This document shows positions 34,282 to 44,953 of a stretch of 64,000 bases of DNA, piece by piece. Position 1 is the stretch's first letter; every line of letters starts with the position of its first letter. Made by a program: the position numbers and the translations under genes. The notes under the pieces were generated by a model. That model did no database searches, was not told where the DNA came from, and was given only the letters and a program-made list of their open reading frames with translations. The DNA lies in NCBI GenBank assembly GCA_037974665.1, contig CM075773.1:60542763-60606762 (forward strand), given 5' to 3'. This DNA comes from Ehretia macrophylla. Taxonomy: Eukaryota; Streptophyta; Magnoliopsida; Boraginales; Ehretiaceae.

Positions 34282-34860
34282 GACTTCATCCTGGTATTCT
34301 TAGAACGAAACTCTGCACGTGAGCTTTTAGTTCACACAAAACCTATTAATCAGAGATGTGACACAAGCTCTGTTGGCGCACATATTGGGTTAGGTAATCT
34401 TATCTATTTATCTCGGGATGGGTTGAACGGGGATATTTTCCTTGTTAGCAAAAATTATATATAAGAAAGTGTATATATGTATTTAGAGACGGTAGTGATA
34501 AGTTTTCCTTATTATCTTTTATATGCTTGTTTTGCATATGGGCCATCATGTTTGTATGTGTTCTAGAACTAGATTATTTAACCCTATGCAAAGGATTAAT
34601 TGCGCGAATATTTTAAAAACACAAAAGAATATTAGTTTCTATTAGTTCGAATTATTCAATTAGGTCCAAATGTTTTACAAAATAAATATTTTCAAATTAG
34701 TCCTTATCATTAATGATTTAATAGAAAGTGTATGAATTGACTTAACAACACTTAAAACCAAAATTTTCCATCACAAGTTTATCCCATACACCCATCCCCC
34801 ACCCTACACCACCTACCTGACTTGAATTCACCCACTCTGTCCCTTACTTTCCCTCCCCTT

Positions 34861-34903
34861 CCCCCCCCCCCCCAACCCCTACCCCCACCCCCACCCACAC
34901 CCA
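34861..34903 (-). other. G-quadruplex-prone tract on the minus strand
   Basis: The plus strand has a run of 13 C followed by C4-C5 blocks separated by single A or T bases. The minus strand therefore has at least five G-runs with very short loops, which fits the classical G-quadruplex pattern. Confidence 0.6.
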
Positions 34904-35494
34904 CATTGATTTGAGCTACCCTTCCTCTCTTCGCACACACCACCCACATCATGCAAGTGGGCTCAACTCGCCTAACCTCCCACATACTAGTGAGTCGAAT
35001 TAGGTCATAAAATTTTTTACTCAAATCATTAGAGCCCGGATCCATTTCAACATAAGACCAACCCAACCTAACCCAGCTTGAGCCCAGCACAAGCGCAACT
35101 TAGGCCCAACTTGAGCCCAACTCAAGCCTAACTCAGGCCCCCACAAGTCAAGCACAATTCGAGCCACTTGTAAATTAAAAACAAAAAAAAAAAATTAAAA
35201 TAGTATGCATTAAGGCTTAAGCAATGTAACAAAGCGTCATTACAAGGTTCCAATAAGCTACAACCAATAGTTGCTTTAGGGAAAAAAATTAATTGCAATT
35301 CTACATTTTAAGAAGTAAAGAAATAAATAAATAAATTTCAAATAGTAGTCAATGAGTTGTTGCATTGTAATTACAAAAACTAATTTTTAAAATAATAATT
35401 ATAATTAAAAAGATTAAGTCATAGTAACTATTTTTTTAAACAAACAAATAATAATAAGTAGCAATTTTTTTTAAGTTGATATTAAATGAAAAGG

Positions 35495-35575
35495 TTGCAA
35501 CGACTACAAGTTACTTGTTGAAAGTTGCAACAAGCAACTTTCAGCGCAACTTTCAAGTTGCTGTTGCAACTTCAA
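35495..35575. repeat. Inverted repeat cluster around GTTGCAAC
   Basis: AAGTTGCAAC, its complement GTTGCAACTT and the core GAAAGTTG/CAACTTTC alternate several times within 80 bases, so the strand can fold in more than one way. It is probably a transposon end or foldback remnant. Confidence 0.45.
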
Positions 35576-36068
35576 TTAAAAAAAAGTCAAAGTTAAAGAA
35601 AAAAAGTGCATAACAACTTATGTCTGAAATAATTTCTTAGTAGTCATTGGCAACGTCTATGCCAACAATTATTTGGTTTTAAAAAAAATACAAGTCCTTT
35701 ATTTTTTTTTTCTTTTTACATTTTAGTCCTCCAAACAATTCCTATAAACTCTTAAAAAAAATTCATTCTTCTCACACCAAATCAATCTTGTTCCTCTCAA
35801 TTTTCTATATATATTCTTAAGTGTTACTAATGTACTCGTATTTCGTGAACTTATAATTTATTATGTCATATTTTATCATTTATCTTAATGTTATCAATCT
35901 ACTTATATCTCACTAATTGTTAAATTAACTTTTTTGGATAAAGTTAAGTTTTACTTTTTAATTTATTAATCGAATTGTCAAAGTACCCCCCTATTAATTT
36001 TTTTTAGTTATATATATACAAATACTAACAAATGTGTATATATATATATGTATGTACGTATGTGTGTA

Positions 36069-36596
36069 TAGGGGTATGCAACGAAACTGCCAACCCGTCC
36101 AAACCGCCTAATCCAACCCAACACAATCCATTTTTAGCGATTTTTTAAAAGATGGGTTGGTTATGGTTTAAATTTTAATATGAACCGACTACATGGTTTG
36201 GTTTATGGTTTTTACAATCAAAACCATAAATCCAAACTGACTCATACATATATATACATACATACATATATATATTTAGAGAACTTTTTACTTCCCTCCA
36301 CATTTTTTCAATTTATCTCCCCTTTCATTGAAAAAATAAAAGATACCATGAGTAACTTTTCTATATTTTAGATTTCTACAATACAATTACTTTATTCAAA
36401 AATAATTATAAGTTAAACCGAATGTATGATTTGACTTGATTTGGGTGGTTTGGTTTCTTCAAATGTATTGGTTTGGTTTAAGTGGTTTTGAGAGGTGTAT
36501 GAGTTAGTTATGGTTTTAATTTTTCAAAATTGAATGTGTTGGTTCAGGTTAAAAAATATATTTTAAACCGCCCAAATCGACTCATGCACACCGTTA
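36069..36596. mobile_element. hAT-type MITE or short non-autonomous hAT element
   Basis: The left end TAGGGGTATGCA and the right end TGCACACCGTTA are imperfect inverted repeats of the common plant hAT form (TAGGGGTGTGCA). Inside, both halves carry GGTTTGGTTTA / AAACCGCCCAAA-type motifs. The target duplication cannot be read because both flanks are TATG microsatellite. Confidence 0.5.
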
Positions 36597-37632
36597 TGTA
36601 TGTATGTATGTATCTATATTATATATTCAAAATAGACTAATCACAAAAAGAAAAAGAGGTGGTTTAGTCCAGCCCACCTCGTGACCCATGGTTGAGGGCT
36701 GGTAACCTGAGCTAGGTCTTGTATTTTGAAAAATGAGTCCAGCCCACTAAACATCTGTGTCAAGTCGGGTTTAGTTTTCTCAACCTATGACTCATGCAAA
36801 CTGGCTGGGTTGGGCTAGATGCCAACTCTAGTGGTGGGTTTATATTGATGGAAGTGAAAAAAATGAAGAAGATGATGATCTGCAGAGCCTACTTTTGTCA
36901 ATGATGATTTAGGAATTAAGTTAAAATATTTTGGAAGGCTTAAGGAATACATTGAACTTTTACGAAAATTATAAGAACGAATTTAAACAATATTTTGTTT
37001 TTCCAATTTATCCCTGTAGCACTAAGAGACTTTGTTGAATTCAATCATTTGTTTTTTAAGAATGGAATGGACTAATTTGACTGAGTTTGACAAATGTTGG
37101 GGATCGATTTGCACTTTTTAGAACATTAGAGATAAATTAAATAAAAAAGCTTGACAATATTGGAGACTATTTACATAATTAATCCCTACAAATACATAAA
37201 ACTTGTGATCATTAATCTCGCCATTAATTGAAGCTCCATTTTAGTGCAAAGTTAATGGATTGATTTACAAAAGGTAGATATTTCGGGGTAAAAAAACAGG
37301 CCGGTTGTACAATTACGATGTTTAGTAAAATTTGAACAAGTATGCTTACAAAATTAACAATAGGAAATTACAGATGTGGGCACAGCCCAACCTGACCAAG
37401 AACAAAGAGACCCACAAAGGCCCCACAACAGAAAGGACTAATTTAGAGCAGCCCAAAAACAAGAAACCTAACATAAGGCGCAAATCATAATGGCCCAGTA
37501 AAGCCACAATGCCTAAAATACAAGAAGCCAATAATTGAAATATCGGACTCTAAAGATATATAGAACCTTTCAACGAATAGATATAGAGATGGTGCTTTGT
37601 TTGACTCTCAAAAGGGAATTTGTTATTTGTTG
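36597..37632. other. Duplicated flank (unit A), no gene
   Basis: From about 36980 to the TIR element, the sequence matches 58550-59605 in unit C in the same order. It includes the run at 37372-37620 that matches 59340-59600. The frames in it (for example 37346-37531 on the minus strand) are shared but short and divergent, and I do not call them genes. 36650-36840 is an unassigned repeat-like stretch rich in CAGCCCA motifs. Confidence 0.6.
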
Positions 37633-37836
37633 TTTACCCAATGGGTAAAAACTATTTTGGTCCTTGAGGTTTGACATAAAACCCAAATTAGTCCTTCAAT
37701 TTTGGAAAAGACCAAACAGGTCCCTCCCGTTAGTGGACCGTTAGCAGTCGAAGCTTTGACCTAATAAAAAGACAATTTTACCCTTGCTTTCAGAGCTGCT
37801 TTTGATTGAGTTACATATTATTGCTTTGTCTGAATC

Positions 37837-39113
37837 ATGGATGAAGAAGACAAACAAGTAGATACTAATTTCCTTTTGTTTTCCTGCAGAAAACCCAAAA
37901 CCCAGCCACAATCCTCCACCGCCACTGCCACCGCCGACGTCGATGTCACTGCCAAGCAACTTACCAAAGAAACAGACCCAAACCCTACGCCCAACCACAT
38001 TACCTTCTCTGACTTGGGACTGTCTGAATGGGCCATCCAAACCTACAAAGAGCTTGGCATGAAGAAGCCCATACTAGTCTAATGCCACTGCATCCCCTGT
38101 ATCCTTTCCGGCCAGGACGTTTTGGGCCTGACCCAAACTAGTAGCGGAAAGACGGCTGTTTTTGCTCTACCTATTCTTCATCGCCTTGCCCGGACCCCTT
38201 TGGAGTATTTGCTTTGGTCATCACTCCTACCCGTGAAGTGGCTTACCAACTCGCTGACCAATTTCGGCTCTTAGGTTTCGGCTTGAGTTTGAGGTGTGCC
38301 GTCATGGTTGGTGGTATGGATATGATAAACCAGGCCCAGACTCTGATGCAAAGGCACCATGTTGTTATTGCCACTCTCATCTAAGACAATCCTGATATTC
38401 ATGTTGTCTTCTCTAATACTAAGGTATAAAATGGCATACTGGTGCAAGAAGCTCCCATTGTATACCTTATCTTTTACAGAAAGAAAAGATTGTAGCATGA
38501 CTAGTATTTATATGTTAATTTATAAGTCTGCTTATGAATCGCTTAAGCTATGTGATATATTTTCTTGTTAGTGCGTTTACTCACTTATTGGAATTCATTT
38601 GCCTGTCACAGTTCAAATTTGAGAGAAAGATGGCTTCTTCTGAATGTATTTTTAATTAAAGATCCAATCTTCATTAAAAACAAATTTAGTTTGTATATAT
38701 TACTCAATAAATTGAATATGATTCCGTTTGTATGTCTTACTCCACAAATTGAATATGATGATTCAATTTGTATGTCTCACTTGACAAATTGAATAAGATT
38801 CATAAGTGTTTACTAGAGGCTGTATGAGTATTCCCCGTAGTTTGTGAGCTTTTGATTGTTACATATTTTTCTCAATTTTTGTAGTTTCTAGTTCTGAATG
38901 TTGGGTTCGAAGAGGAATTAAGGTAGCCTTCAACTGCTTGCCAAAGCATCGGCAGACTTTACTATTGTCTGCAACAATGACGAGCAATTTGCAAACGCTT
39001 CTTGAGCTTTCTGCTTATAAGGCATACTTCTTCAAAGCATATGAATGCTTCAAAACTGTGGACTCTCTTAAGCAACTGTATGTTTTCATCCCCAAAAACG
39101 TGAAAGATGTTTT
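37837..39113 (+). pseudogene. DEAD-box RNA helicase fragment (RH36-like), captured
   Basis: The 5' piece (37837-38423) begins MDEEDKQVDTNF and includes the Q-motif region ITFSDLGLSEWAIQTYKELG. It goes on with motif I in the form [19 protein letters not shown] and then VGGMDM. A GT donor at 38424 and an acceptor TTTTTGTAG ending at 38884 bound an intron. The second piece reads VGFEEELR, then LPKHRQTLLLSATMTSN (motif III SAT) and on to about 39113. Family members resolve RNA structure in ribosome biogenesis. Damage: a stop near 38082, several frameshifts in 38170-38400, a stop after EEEL, and the DEAD motif itself missing between FLVL and VGFEEE. The retained intron shows capture from genomic DNA. 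The gene's 3' half (motifs IV-VI) is absent. Confidence 0.82.
38689..38800 (+). repeat. Three imperfect tandem copies of a ~37-base unit in the captured intron
   Basis: The unit is built on TTTGTATGTCTTACTC and ACAAATTGAATATGAT and is repeated three times with small changes. It lies in the intron of the helicase fragment. Confidence 0.65.
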
Positions 39114-39267
39114 TTTGGTTGTAGGGCAAAATGACTGGAATGCCCTTAAATCGGTTAGTTCTAACGGATGTCCACCAACGGGAGGGACCTATTTGGTCTT
39201 TTCTCATAACTGTTTGGGTTTTATACCAAACCACAGGGACCAAAATGGTTTTAACCCTTTACCCAAT

Positions 39268-39417
39268 TCTATGAGTGAAAAAACTACTAGATTATCTAAC
39301 CCACTTGTTGGTACATTCTGAACAATTGGACTAGCTATGAATTTCGAGTGTGGTATGATTCTTACTTTGGGTATGGGAGGTCCTAAAATTGATTTTTGAA
39401 ATTTCAACATTCTTTAA
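39268..39417. other. Unit A flank beyond the TIR element
   Basis: It matches 59606-59770 (starting ..GTGAAAAAACTACTAG). It continues the homology interrupted by the element at 37643-39257. No gene. Confidence 0.65.
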
Positions 39418-39436
39418 GGTAATGATTTGTATACAG

Positions 39437-39640
39437 GAATGGAGTTAAAAATGGAATGACATTCTCAACTCTATTCGGATTTACATACTTGATATGAGGG
39501 AATGAACTTGAAATTTCATTCCCAAAGTAATTTCATTCTCCCGTGCATGGGATTAGTCATTCCAGAATTAACACATGGGATTAGCCTATTTCATATGCTT
39601 GAGAATGAACTTTTTTCTAAAATGACTACCATAACCCCAT
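39437..39640. repeat. Foldback MITE-like sequence with GGAATGA/TCATTCC motifs
   Basis: Repeated GGAATGA, ATTCCA and TTCATTCCC motifs occur in both orientations over about 200 bases, as in plant GGAATG-type stowaway/hAT-like MITEs. Clean ends and a target duplication were not found. Confidence 0.4.
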
Positions 39641-39667
39641 AAAAACATAACTTTTATATATATTTTC

Positions 39668-39960
39668 TTTTGCGATAATAATAATAATAATTAATAATAA
39701 TAATAATAATTTTAATTTTAATAATAAAATTAATAAGATAAATAATAATTCTAATATCATTATAATAATAAAATTAATAATAGAAAATAATAATAAATAA
39801 AAAAAGAAAAACAAAAAAATAATAAAAATTAAAAATTAATAATAAAAATAAAAATTGCAATAACTGTAATTAATAATAATAATAAATTAAAATAATAATA
39901 TAATAACAATAATAATAATTGTTATTTTTTTTATTACACTTATTATGTCTATATTATTTA
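39668..39960. repeat. AAT/ATA-rich microsatellite tract
   Basis: About 290 bases made almost only of A and T, with (AAT)n, (TAA)n and AATTAAT blocks. Short peptides predicted from it are artefacts. Confidence 0.8.
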
Positions 39961-40267
39961 TGGTTATATTTCTGTTTATTCTTATTTTATTACTATAATA
40001 ACAAAAGGCCAATTCTAATCTTGAATCCAAGTCTAAAACTCTGAAATTGTAGGTTATTACAACATGGGTTTTGACTTCCCCTTTGGTTTCTTAAGTGCAA
40101 AAAGAGCATGTAAACTACATATGCATTGTTGCAACACATGAAAAGTGTCCTCCTACTTTAAAAGATAGATAGTTTGCCTCAACTTTATTAAGTTTTTGTT
40201 TTGATGTTGATTGGTGACTCGATCAAGGATTTGACACAACTTTCTATTAATATTTCAATACAAAAGG
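39961..40267. other. Spacer without recognised features
   Basis: AT-rich DNA between the microsatellite and the MITE at 40268. I see nothing else in it. Confidence 0.4.
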
Positions 40268-40479
40268 CAGGGGCAGAGCTAAGCCGGGGCCCCGGCCCCC
40301 TCCCAATATATATATATTTTTAAATCTATGTAATATCGTTAAAAAATATTACTGTCGTTAAAAAAATTTATGTAGTATCGTTAAAAATAAGTTAACGGCC
40401 CCCTATTTTTTTCCCCTTCTCATGAATGTTCTTATTTGAATCTTGATCCCCCAATTTTAAAATTCTGTCTCCATCCCTG
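40268..40479. mobile_element. hAT-type MITE
   Basis: 212 bp. The left end CAGGGGCAGAGCTAAG and the right end (reverse complement CAGGGATGGAGACAGAA) are imperfect inverted repeats. The flanks ACAAAAGG (40260-40267) and ACAAAAAG (40480-40487) form an 8-bp duplication with one mismatch. The ends resemble those of 54940-55174. Confidence 0.6.
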
Positions 40480-40854
40480 ACAAAAAGAAAACTTATCCCA
40501 AAAAATTAATGTGTGTCCACTCCTACATGAAGACTAAAGATAAGGAAACATCCAATTTTCATCTAAGAGATTAAGCAACAAGGACTCAAAGTGACCAACA
40601 TAATATAATTTCTGCTTATCAACTTAAACTATTTCTTCAGGAAAATTACTTTAGAAGTCATTAAATTATTTTTCAAGTATTGTTTGACCATTCAATTATT
40701 TTGAACTCCAAAGGTAACATTAATTCGTTTTCCAAAATTGTTTTATTTAAATATTTCCATTTGATGCTATGAAAAAACCTATCAGTCAGAGGCTACATAT
40801 ATAAATAGCTAATAGAAAAAGGACAAAAATAAGTTTATCTAAATTTTGTAGGTA
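40480..40854. other. Spacer without recognised features
   Basis: AT-rich, with no frame or repeat of note. It leads into the remnant of ankyrin unit B. Confidence 0.4.
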
Positions 40855-41400
40855 GCTCTAGAGCAAATCATATCATGAAAGTGTTATGTGTCCTTTTCCA
40901 CCACAAATAAGATGGAGAGGTGTCAAAGCTTGTTGGTCACCATTCCCATACGAGAGGAATGGAAGGGTTAAAGAATTTGAACCAATATGAGTTCGTATAA
41001 TAATGTAAGTTATTGCATCATCGGAAAACTTTCTTCTTTTCATTTGATTTTGTTCTATAAAGTTTAATCTGTACCATTTTAGTCCCTCCATTTCAATTTG
41101 TTCCAAATTGATCTTTGAATTTTACATGCACCATTTTAGTCCAAAATTACATTTGTACAATCTTTTAGCTAGAATGGTTGACTACTTATTTACTTTTTCC
41201 ATGAAAAGAGTGAATGCTTTTAGCAAATTAAGAGCAATTTTGGGAAAAGGTAGAAGACTACTTTAATTGGAGATAAAGTTGTGCGAATCTCTTCTTCTTA
41301 GTGCTCGTAGTCAACTTATGACAAAAAAGCCCAAGACATTATATCTACTTGATCATTGCCTTCAAGGGCATGGTTAAACGGTAACAAGACCGAGATTCTA
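40855..41400. other. Remnant of ankyrin unit B (3' flank only)
   Basis: It matches the sequence just after the ankyrin stop in unit A (7870-8200) and unit C (54590-54930). It then runs on to 41380, where it matches 56725-56860. Here the hAT and TIR insertions of unit C are absent, so this is their empty site. No ankyrin or PGG coding sequence remains upstream, so the gene of this unit was deleted. Confidence 0.75.
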
Positions 41401-41869
41401 ATCACTCATCAGCTCAAGTTAGAGTTCTTTCAATTTCTTTCTCCATGGTGAGGCTTCGTTGGAGAGTCTCTCACGTCATAAATCGCAGTCCCATGACAAC
41501 CCAACCAGACTTCATCTCGGTAGAAAGTTTATTTAGCAATTTTAGGGATATATTATCTTCATGAAGCTTTTATTTTTTGGTTTGCTGAAAGTCTTCCTCC
41601 ATATGAGGTAGTGTGGCCTAGCCACATTAGGAACTATGTGAACGAACAACATTTTTCGTCGAACAAGATATATGACTGGTTTTTTTATTTCTCTTTTTTT
41701 ATTTTCCTATTAGGATCCATGGAGATGGGCCCACGATGAGCGTAAATCAATTTGGTTGATAGTTGTCGATCAAAACAACTGAAGAACTCAGAAGATAACA
41801 AGGATAAGTCCTTATTTCCAAAATTCTATATGGTATTCTTTCAACTCCAAATTTGCCATAATCCCAAAA
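41401..41869. other. Spacer left of the rearranged LTR
   Basis: No gene or repeat assigned. The boundary to the inverted LTR head lies near 41870. Confidence 0.4.
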
Positions 41870-42239
41870 CCCAAATATGTGTGTTATTATGTGATATATA
41901 GATATGTATATGTTAATATCCTAAGTCAATTACTAACAAAACTTAGTCAAACAAAGTTAAAAGCTCCTTTGATTGTTAACTAGCTAGAATTAATGTTGTT
42001 ACATACGTAACATTATTCAATAAAGCAGAAAACATTTTTCAAACGCGCACTCCCGACTCCTTTTATATGTCATGTGACTTAGGAAAAATATTAAATCACA
42101 TATCAGAGACAGAAAATTTTCTTATGAATAGTGCCTCAGAAATAAACAATTAAAGAAGACAAGAAATGCACGTAAAATGCACAAGTAGTTTATGCGACAG
42201 TTATTTAAAATATGTGTGATAAAATTCTCGGGCGTCACA
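41870..42239 (-). repeat. Inverted head of a Gypsy-type LTR
   Basis: Read on the minus strand it starts TGTGACGCCC at 42239 and follows the first ~390 bases of the solo LTR (30538-30930). It is preceded by a polypurine tract (minus TTAAGGGGAGGAGGG, 42240-42254). The rest of this LTR lies in plus orientation from about 42950. Confidence 0.75.
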
Positions 42240-42256
42240 CCCTCCTCCCCTTAAAT

Positions 42257-42898
42257 TAATTGCGTCCTCGCAATTCTTACATGATTCGATAAACAGTTCC
42301 GGATACTTTTCTCTTATCTGGTCTTCTCGCTTCTAAGTAGTATCCTCAACCCCATGATGATCCCAAAGAACTTTTACCATATGGATACTCTTGGTTTGAA
42401 GTTCCTGAACTCTCGAACAAAGTCAGCCCACAAATGCTGTACCCTCTCAACATCCCATTTCTCTCTAACAGTACGCTACTACTCAACGGCGTCACCTTCC
42501 AATAAGAATGCAGCATAAGTAATCTTTCTCTCATCATTGCACTCGAGTATCTTAGTGACTTTCTCAAACTTGCCTAACCACATCTCAGCTTTCATGTCAT
42601 CTAGCTCACTATAGAAACTGTACGCCACGTGATGCAATAATTTGTCATATAAATTACCTCCAGCAGTGCTACTACCCTCTACTCTAGCAGCCTGATTACC
42701 TCTACCATCCCCTACCTGACCCTGCTGAGTCACAAACTGAGCTATAGTATTCATAGCGGTGGCCATAGTAGCCAGAATTTGTGCGTTGCTCGGTTCTTGA
42801 CCCTGCGGTACATTCCTTGCTACCCTTGCACCTTGCCCAGGTACATCCTGCCTTGGAGCTTCTTCCAGCACTCTCCTCGGTCTTCTCTTTTTCCTCAT
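42257..42898 (-). pseudogene. Gypsy gag fragment inside the inverted segment
   Basis: On the minus strand an ATG at 42898 opens MRKKRRPRRVLEEAPRQD. The frame continues with NLYDKLLHHVAYSFY, AEMWLGKFEKV and KITYAAFLLEGDA, the pattern of plant Gypsy gag. It stops at 42479 by frameshift. Recognisable gag words continue in other frames to about 42340 (EFRNFKP). Gag lies almost directly before the polypurine tract, so protease, reverse transcriptase and integrase are missing, as in deletion derivatives or gag-only (TR-GAG) elements. Confidence 0.72.
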
Positions 42899-44006
42899 CT
42901 CGATGATAGAAGAGTATAGTATTATAATAGGCAAATAGATAATGCAAAAATGCTCAAAAAATAAAACAAATAATTCCCCTTTTGTCCCTTCCCAAAACCG
43001 TGACATAAAAGGGAGAAAAGAGAAAAAATTTCTCCAACAAATCTTCCAAGTTGGCTTCTAGGCTTGATCTTGAGGGGTCTTTAGAGCTTATACAACATCT
43101 ACAACTTGTCTTCAACACTTGAATGTGAGGAAGTTGCATTTTATTTTGAGTTTAAAGTTGATTGCTTATATATTGATTTCTTATATTGTAGAGTATAGCT
43201 ATAAAACTTGTTTTGGATGCTTGTTATATGATCATTAGAAACTATAGAACTATCTTTTGTTGCTAGATAACAACTTTTATGGCTAGAAGCTTGAATCATC
43301 CGAAGAAGATGATGAACAGTGCTTGAACTTAGGGTTTTGAATAAATTTGCTAATTGGAATGAATTGAGACTTCAATTAGGTGTTCTAGACCCTAGTGAAG
43401 CTAGTTGGGAGGCTACGTGAAGTTGAATCACCCAAAACCGACATAAATTGCAATATTAGTTAACTTTTAAAAGGGGACTTTTCTCGTTATGCAATCTGGG
43501 CATGTTTGAGCTTTGGAATAGGTATCCTTTGGGCATGGAAGCACTTTTGGTGCCTTCATTGCGTGAATTTGGAGTCTAGATAGGGTAGTTGTAGTTAAAA
43601 CCCGCTCGGGGCCTTCCTAAACTTTTGTTTCCAAACCAGGTTTTCAAGGCTTAGATATGTCTCTTTTGACCTACCTAGGAACTTGAAATGATTGGCTTGT
43701 TGATTTGGAACCTTGAACCTTGCGTGGGAGAAGAAAACGAAAGTTAACAAAGGGGAAAAATGTGATTTTGGTTGCCATTATGTTCAAGTGAGCTTGTAAA
43801 TACTTGGTAAGTGTTTATATGCATGATGAAAAGAATTCATAAGCTATTTATGGAGTTTGAGATAAAATATGATAGATGCCTCTTTGTGACTATGTAGTTA
43901 TTTCTTGTATGTTTTAGTTCTGTTGTGAATGATTGCGAGGGCGGCCTATTTTGTTGTCCCTCATATGTGATATTTGGTATACTTGATTCTCGTGATCATG
44001 TTTTGG

Positions 44007-44205
44007 GGTTGCGCAACCTTTTAGGACGTGGTAGCGTCGAGAAACACGGGCGGCGTCGGGCTTGCCGTGCTCCCTTGACTACCATGGTCCCTATTCCCTT
44101 TCTCGCTGAGTATACTCCACTACCCCAGAGGCGTGGTTCACCTGCTGGGCATATGGACCTACCTCAGGAGAAAGGGTCATAGGATCGGGGTACATCCGGA
44201 GTACC
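44007..44205 (+). promoter_or_regulatory. Conserved GC-rich LTR block, copy 4
   Basis: Perfect palindrome GGTTGCGCAACC (44007-44018), then GGGCGGCGTCGGGCTTGCCG. The hairpin-capable GGGTACATCCGGAGTACCC follows at its end. Confidence 0.55.
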
Positions 44206-44341
44206 CTAACTTAGTGGAGTAAGGGTTTGCCGGCACTTGCGTGAAGTTCGTGGCTCGTGGTTCGAGATTAAAGATTTGAAGTAGAACCGTATCCTTTTTA
44301 ATGTGGTTAATTACTTGACTATTTGATCTTGTTGTTTTATG

Positions 44342-44379
<38 letters not shown>

Positions 44380-44476
44380 CTTCCTATGATTGCATATCAT
44401 ATTGTACGCCTCGGTATGCTGCATCACCTCCCTCGCTGAGCAACATTGTTGCTTACTCCCCATCAAACATGTTTCA

Positions 44477-44551
44477 GGAGAAGGTGAGGTGAATCCCCAA
44501 CTAGTAGCAGTAGAGGAAGAAGAAGAAGTGCAAGTAGATCAGATTCCTTGA
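44477..44551 (+). other. Candidate LTR-encoded acidic peptide exon, copy 4
   Basis: 25 codons with a TGA stop: GEGEVNPQLVAVE then EEEEVQVDQIP, after AACATGTTTCAG. The length is identical to 32445-32519. Differences include AAC/AAT, CAG/CAA, CAA/CAG and CCG/CCT, all synonymous, beside a few conservative replacements. Confidence 0.5.
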
Positions 44552-44953
44552 TTCCTGTGTAATAAGGTTGATCATATGTGAAGTTTGCGTGGAGTTGTTG
44601 TTAGTTGTTGTGTTTTAAGACCTTGGGGCCTTGTTTATATACTTGGGTGTTTATTAACTTGATAGTAGAACTTGGTTATAGTTGTATCCAACTACTTATA
44701 GTTAAAGTTAACATTGTATTGCATGCTTGTGTGCTATAAGTAGATTTTGTTGCTCCAAGGCTCGGATGGCCTTGTGACCTTGGGTTGGCTATGAAAGTCT
44801 TGAAAGATTGGTTGTATGTGTTGTTATTTGTAAATCAAAGATTATATGTGGCTATTGGCAAGTAACAGTTCAGTCCACGGTACAAAGGAGACTATGTTCG
44901 AGTGACGAGTCCGGACTTGGCCTATAGCGTGGGGTTGGGTTTGGGGCGTTACA

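Larger units (their letters stand above)
34285..36068. other. Unit A flank with simple and inverted repeats
   Basis: There is no gene here. 34285-34440 is the rest of the SINE-like unit. 34780-34905 is a C-rich tract. 34960-35170 has many short runs of the form AACTTGAGCCC / AACTCAGGCCC. 35495-35575 is a hairpin-rich patch. The rest is AT-rich. Confidence 0.5.
37643..39257. mobile_element. TIR transposon carrying a DEAD-box helicase gene fragment (Pack-MULE type)
   Basis: 1615 bp with ~95-bp terminal inverted repeats that start GGGT(T)AAAAACNATTTTGG and are flanked by a perfect 10-bp duplication TTTACCCAAT (37633-37642 and 39258-39267). Unit C has a single copy of the related site at 59594-59610 and no element, an empty site. 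The interior is a piece of a host RNA helicase gene including an intron. It has no transposase. TIR length and duplication length fit a Mutator-like origin. Two relatives lie at 51947-53111 and 55218-56701. Confidence 0.88.
42950..44953 (+). repeat. Body and tail of the same Gypsy-type LTR, plus orientation
   Basis: It matches the solo LTR from its ~400th base to the end GGGGCGTTACA at 44953. It holds the GC-rich block (44007-44205), a TA microsatellite (44343-44380) and the acidic mini-frame (44477-44551). The 5' head is missing here and is found inverted at 41870-42239. Confidence 0.8.

Noticed and set aside
34779-35090. Gly/Arg-rich minus-strand frame
   Set aside because: It arises from the C-rich tract at 34861-34903. 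The Gly run is a direct read of the C run.
37346-37531. Minus-strand frame shared with 59166-59519
   Set aside because: The homology is due to the unit duplication. The predicted peptides diverge without sparing the frame and have no family features.
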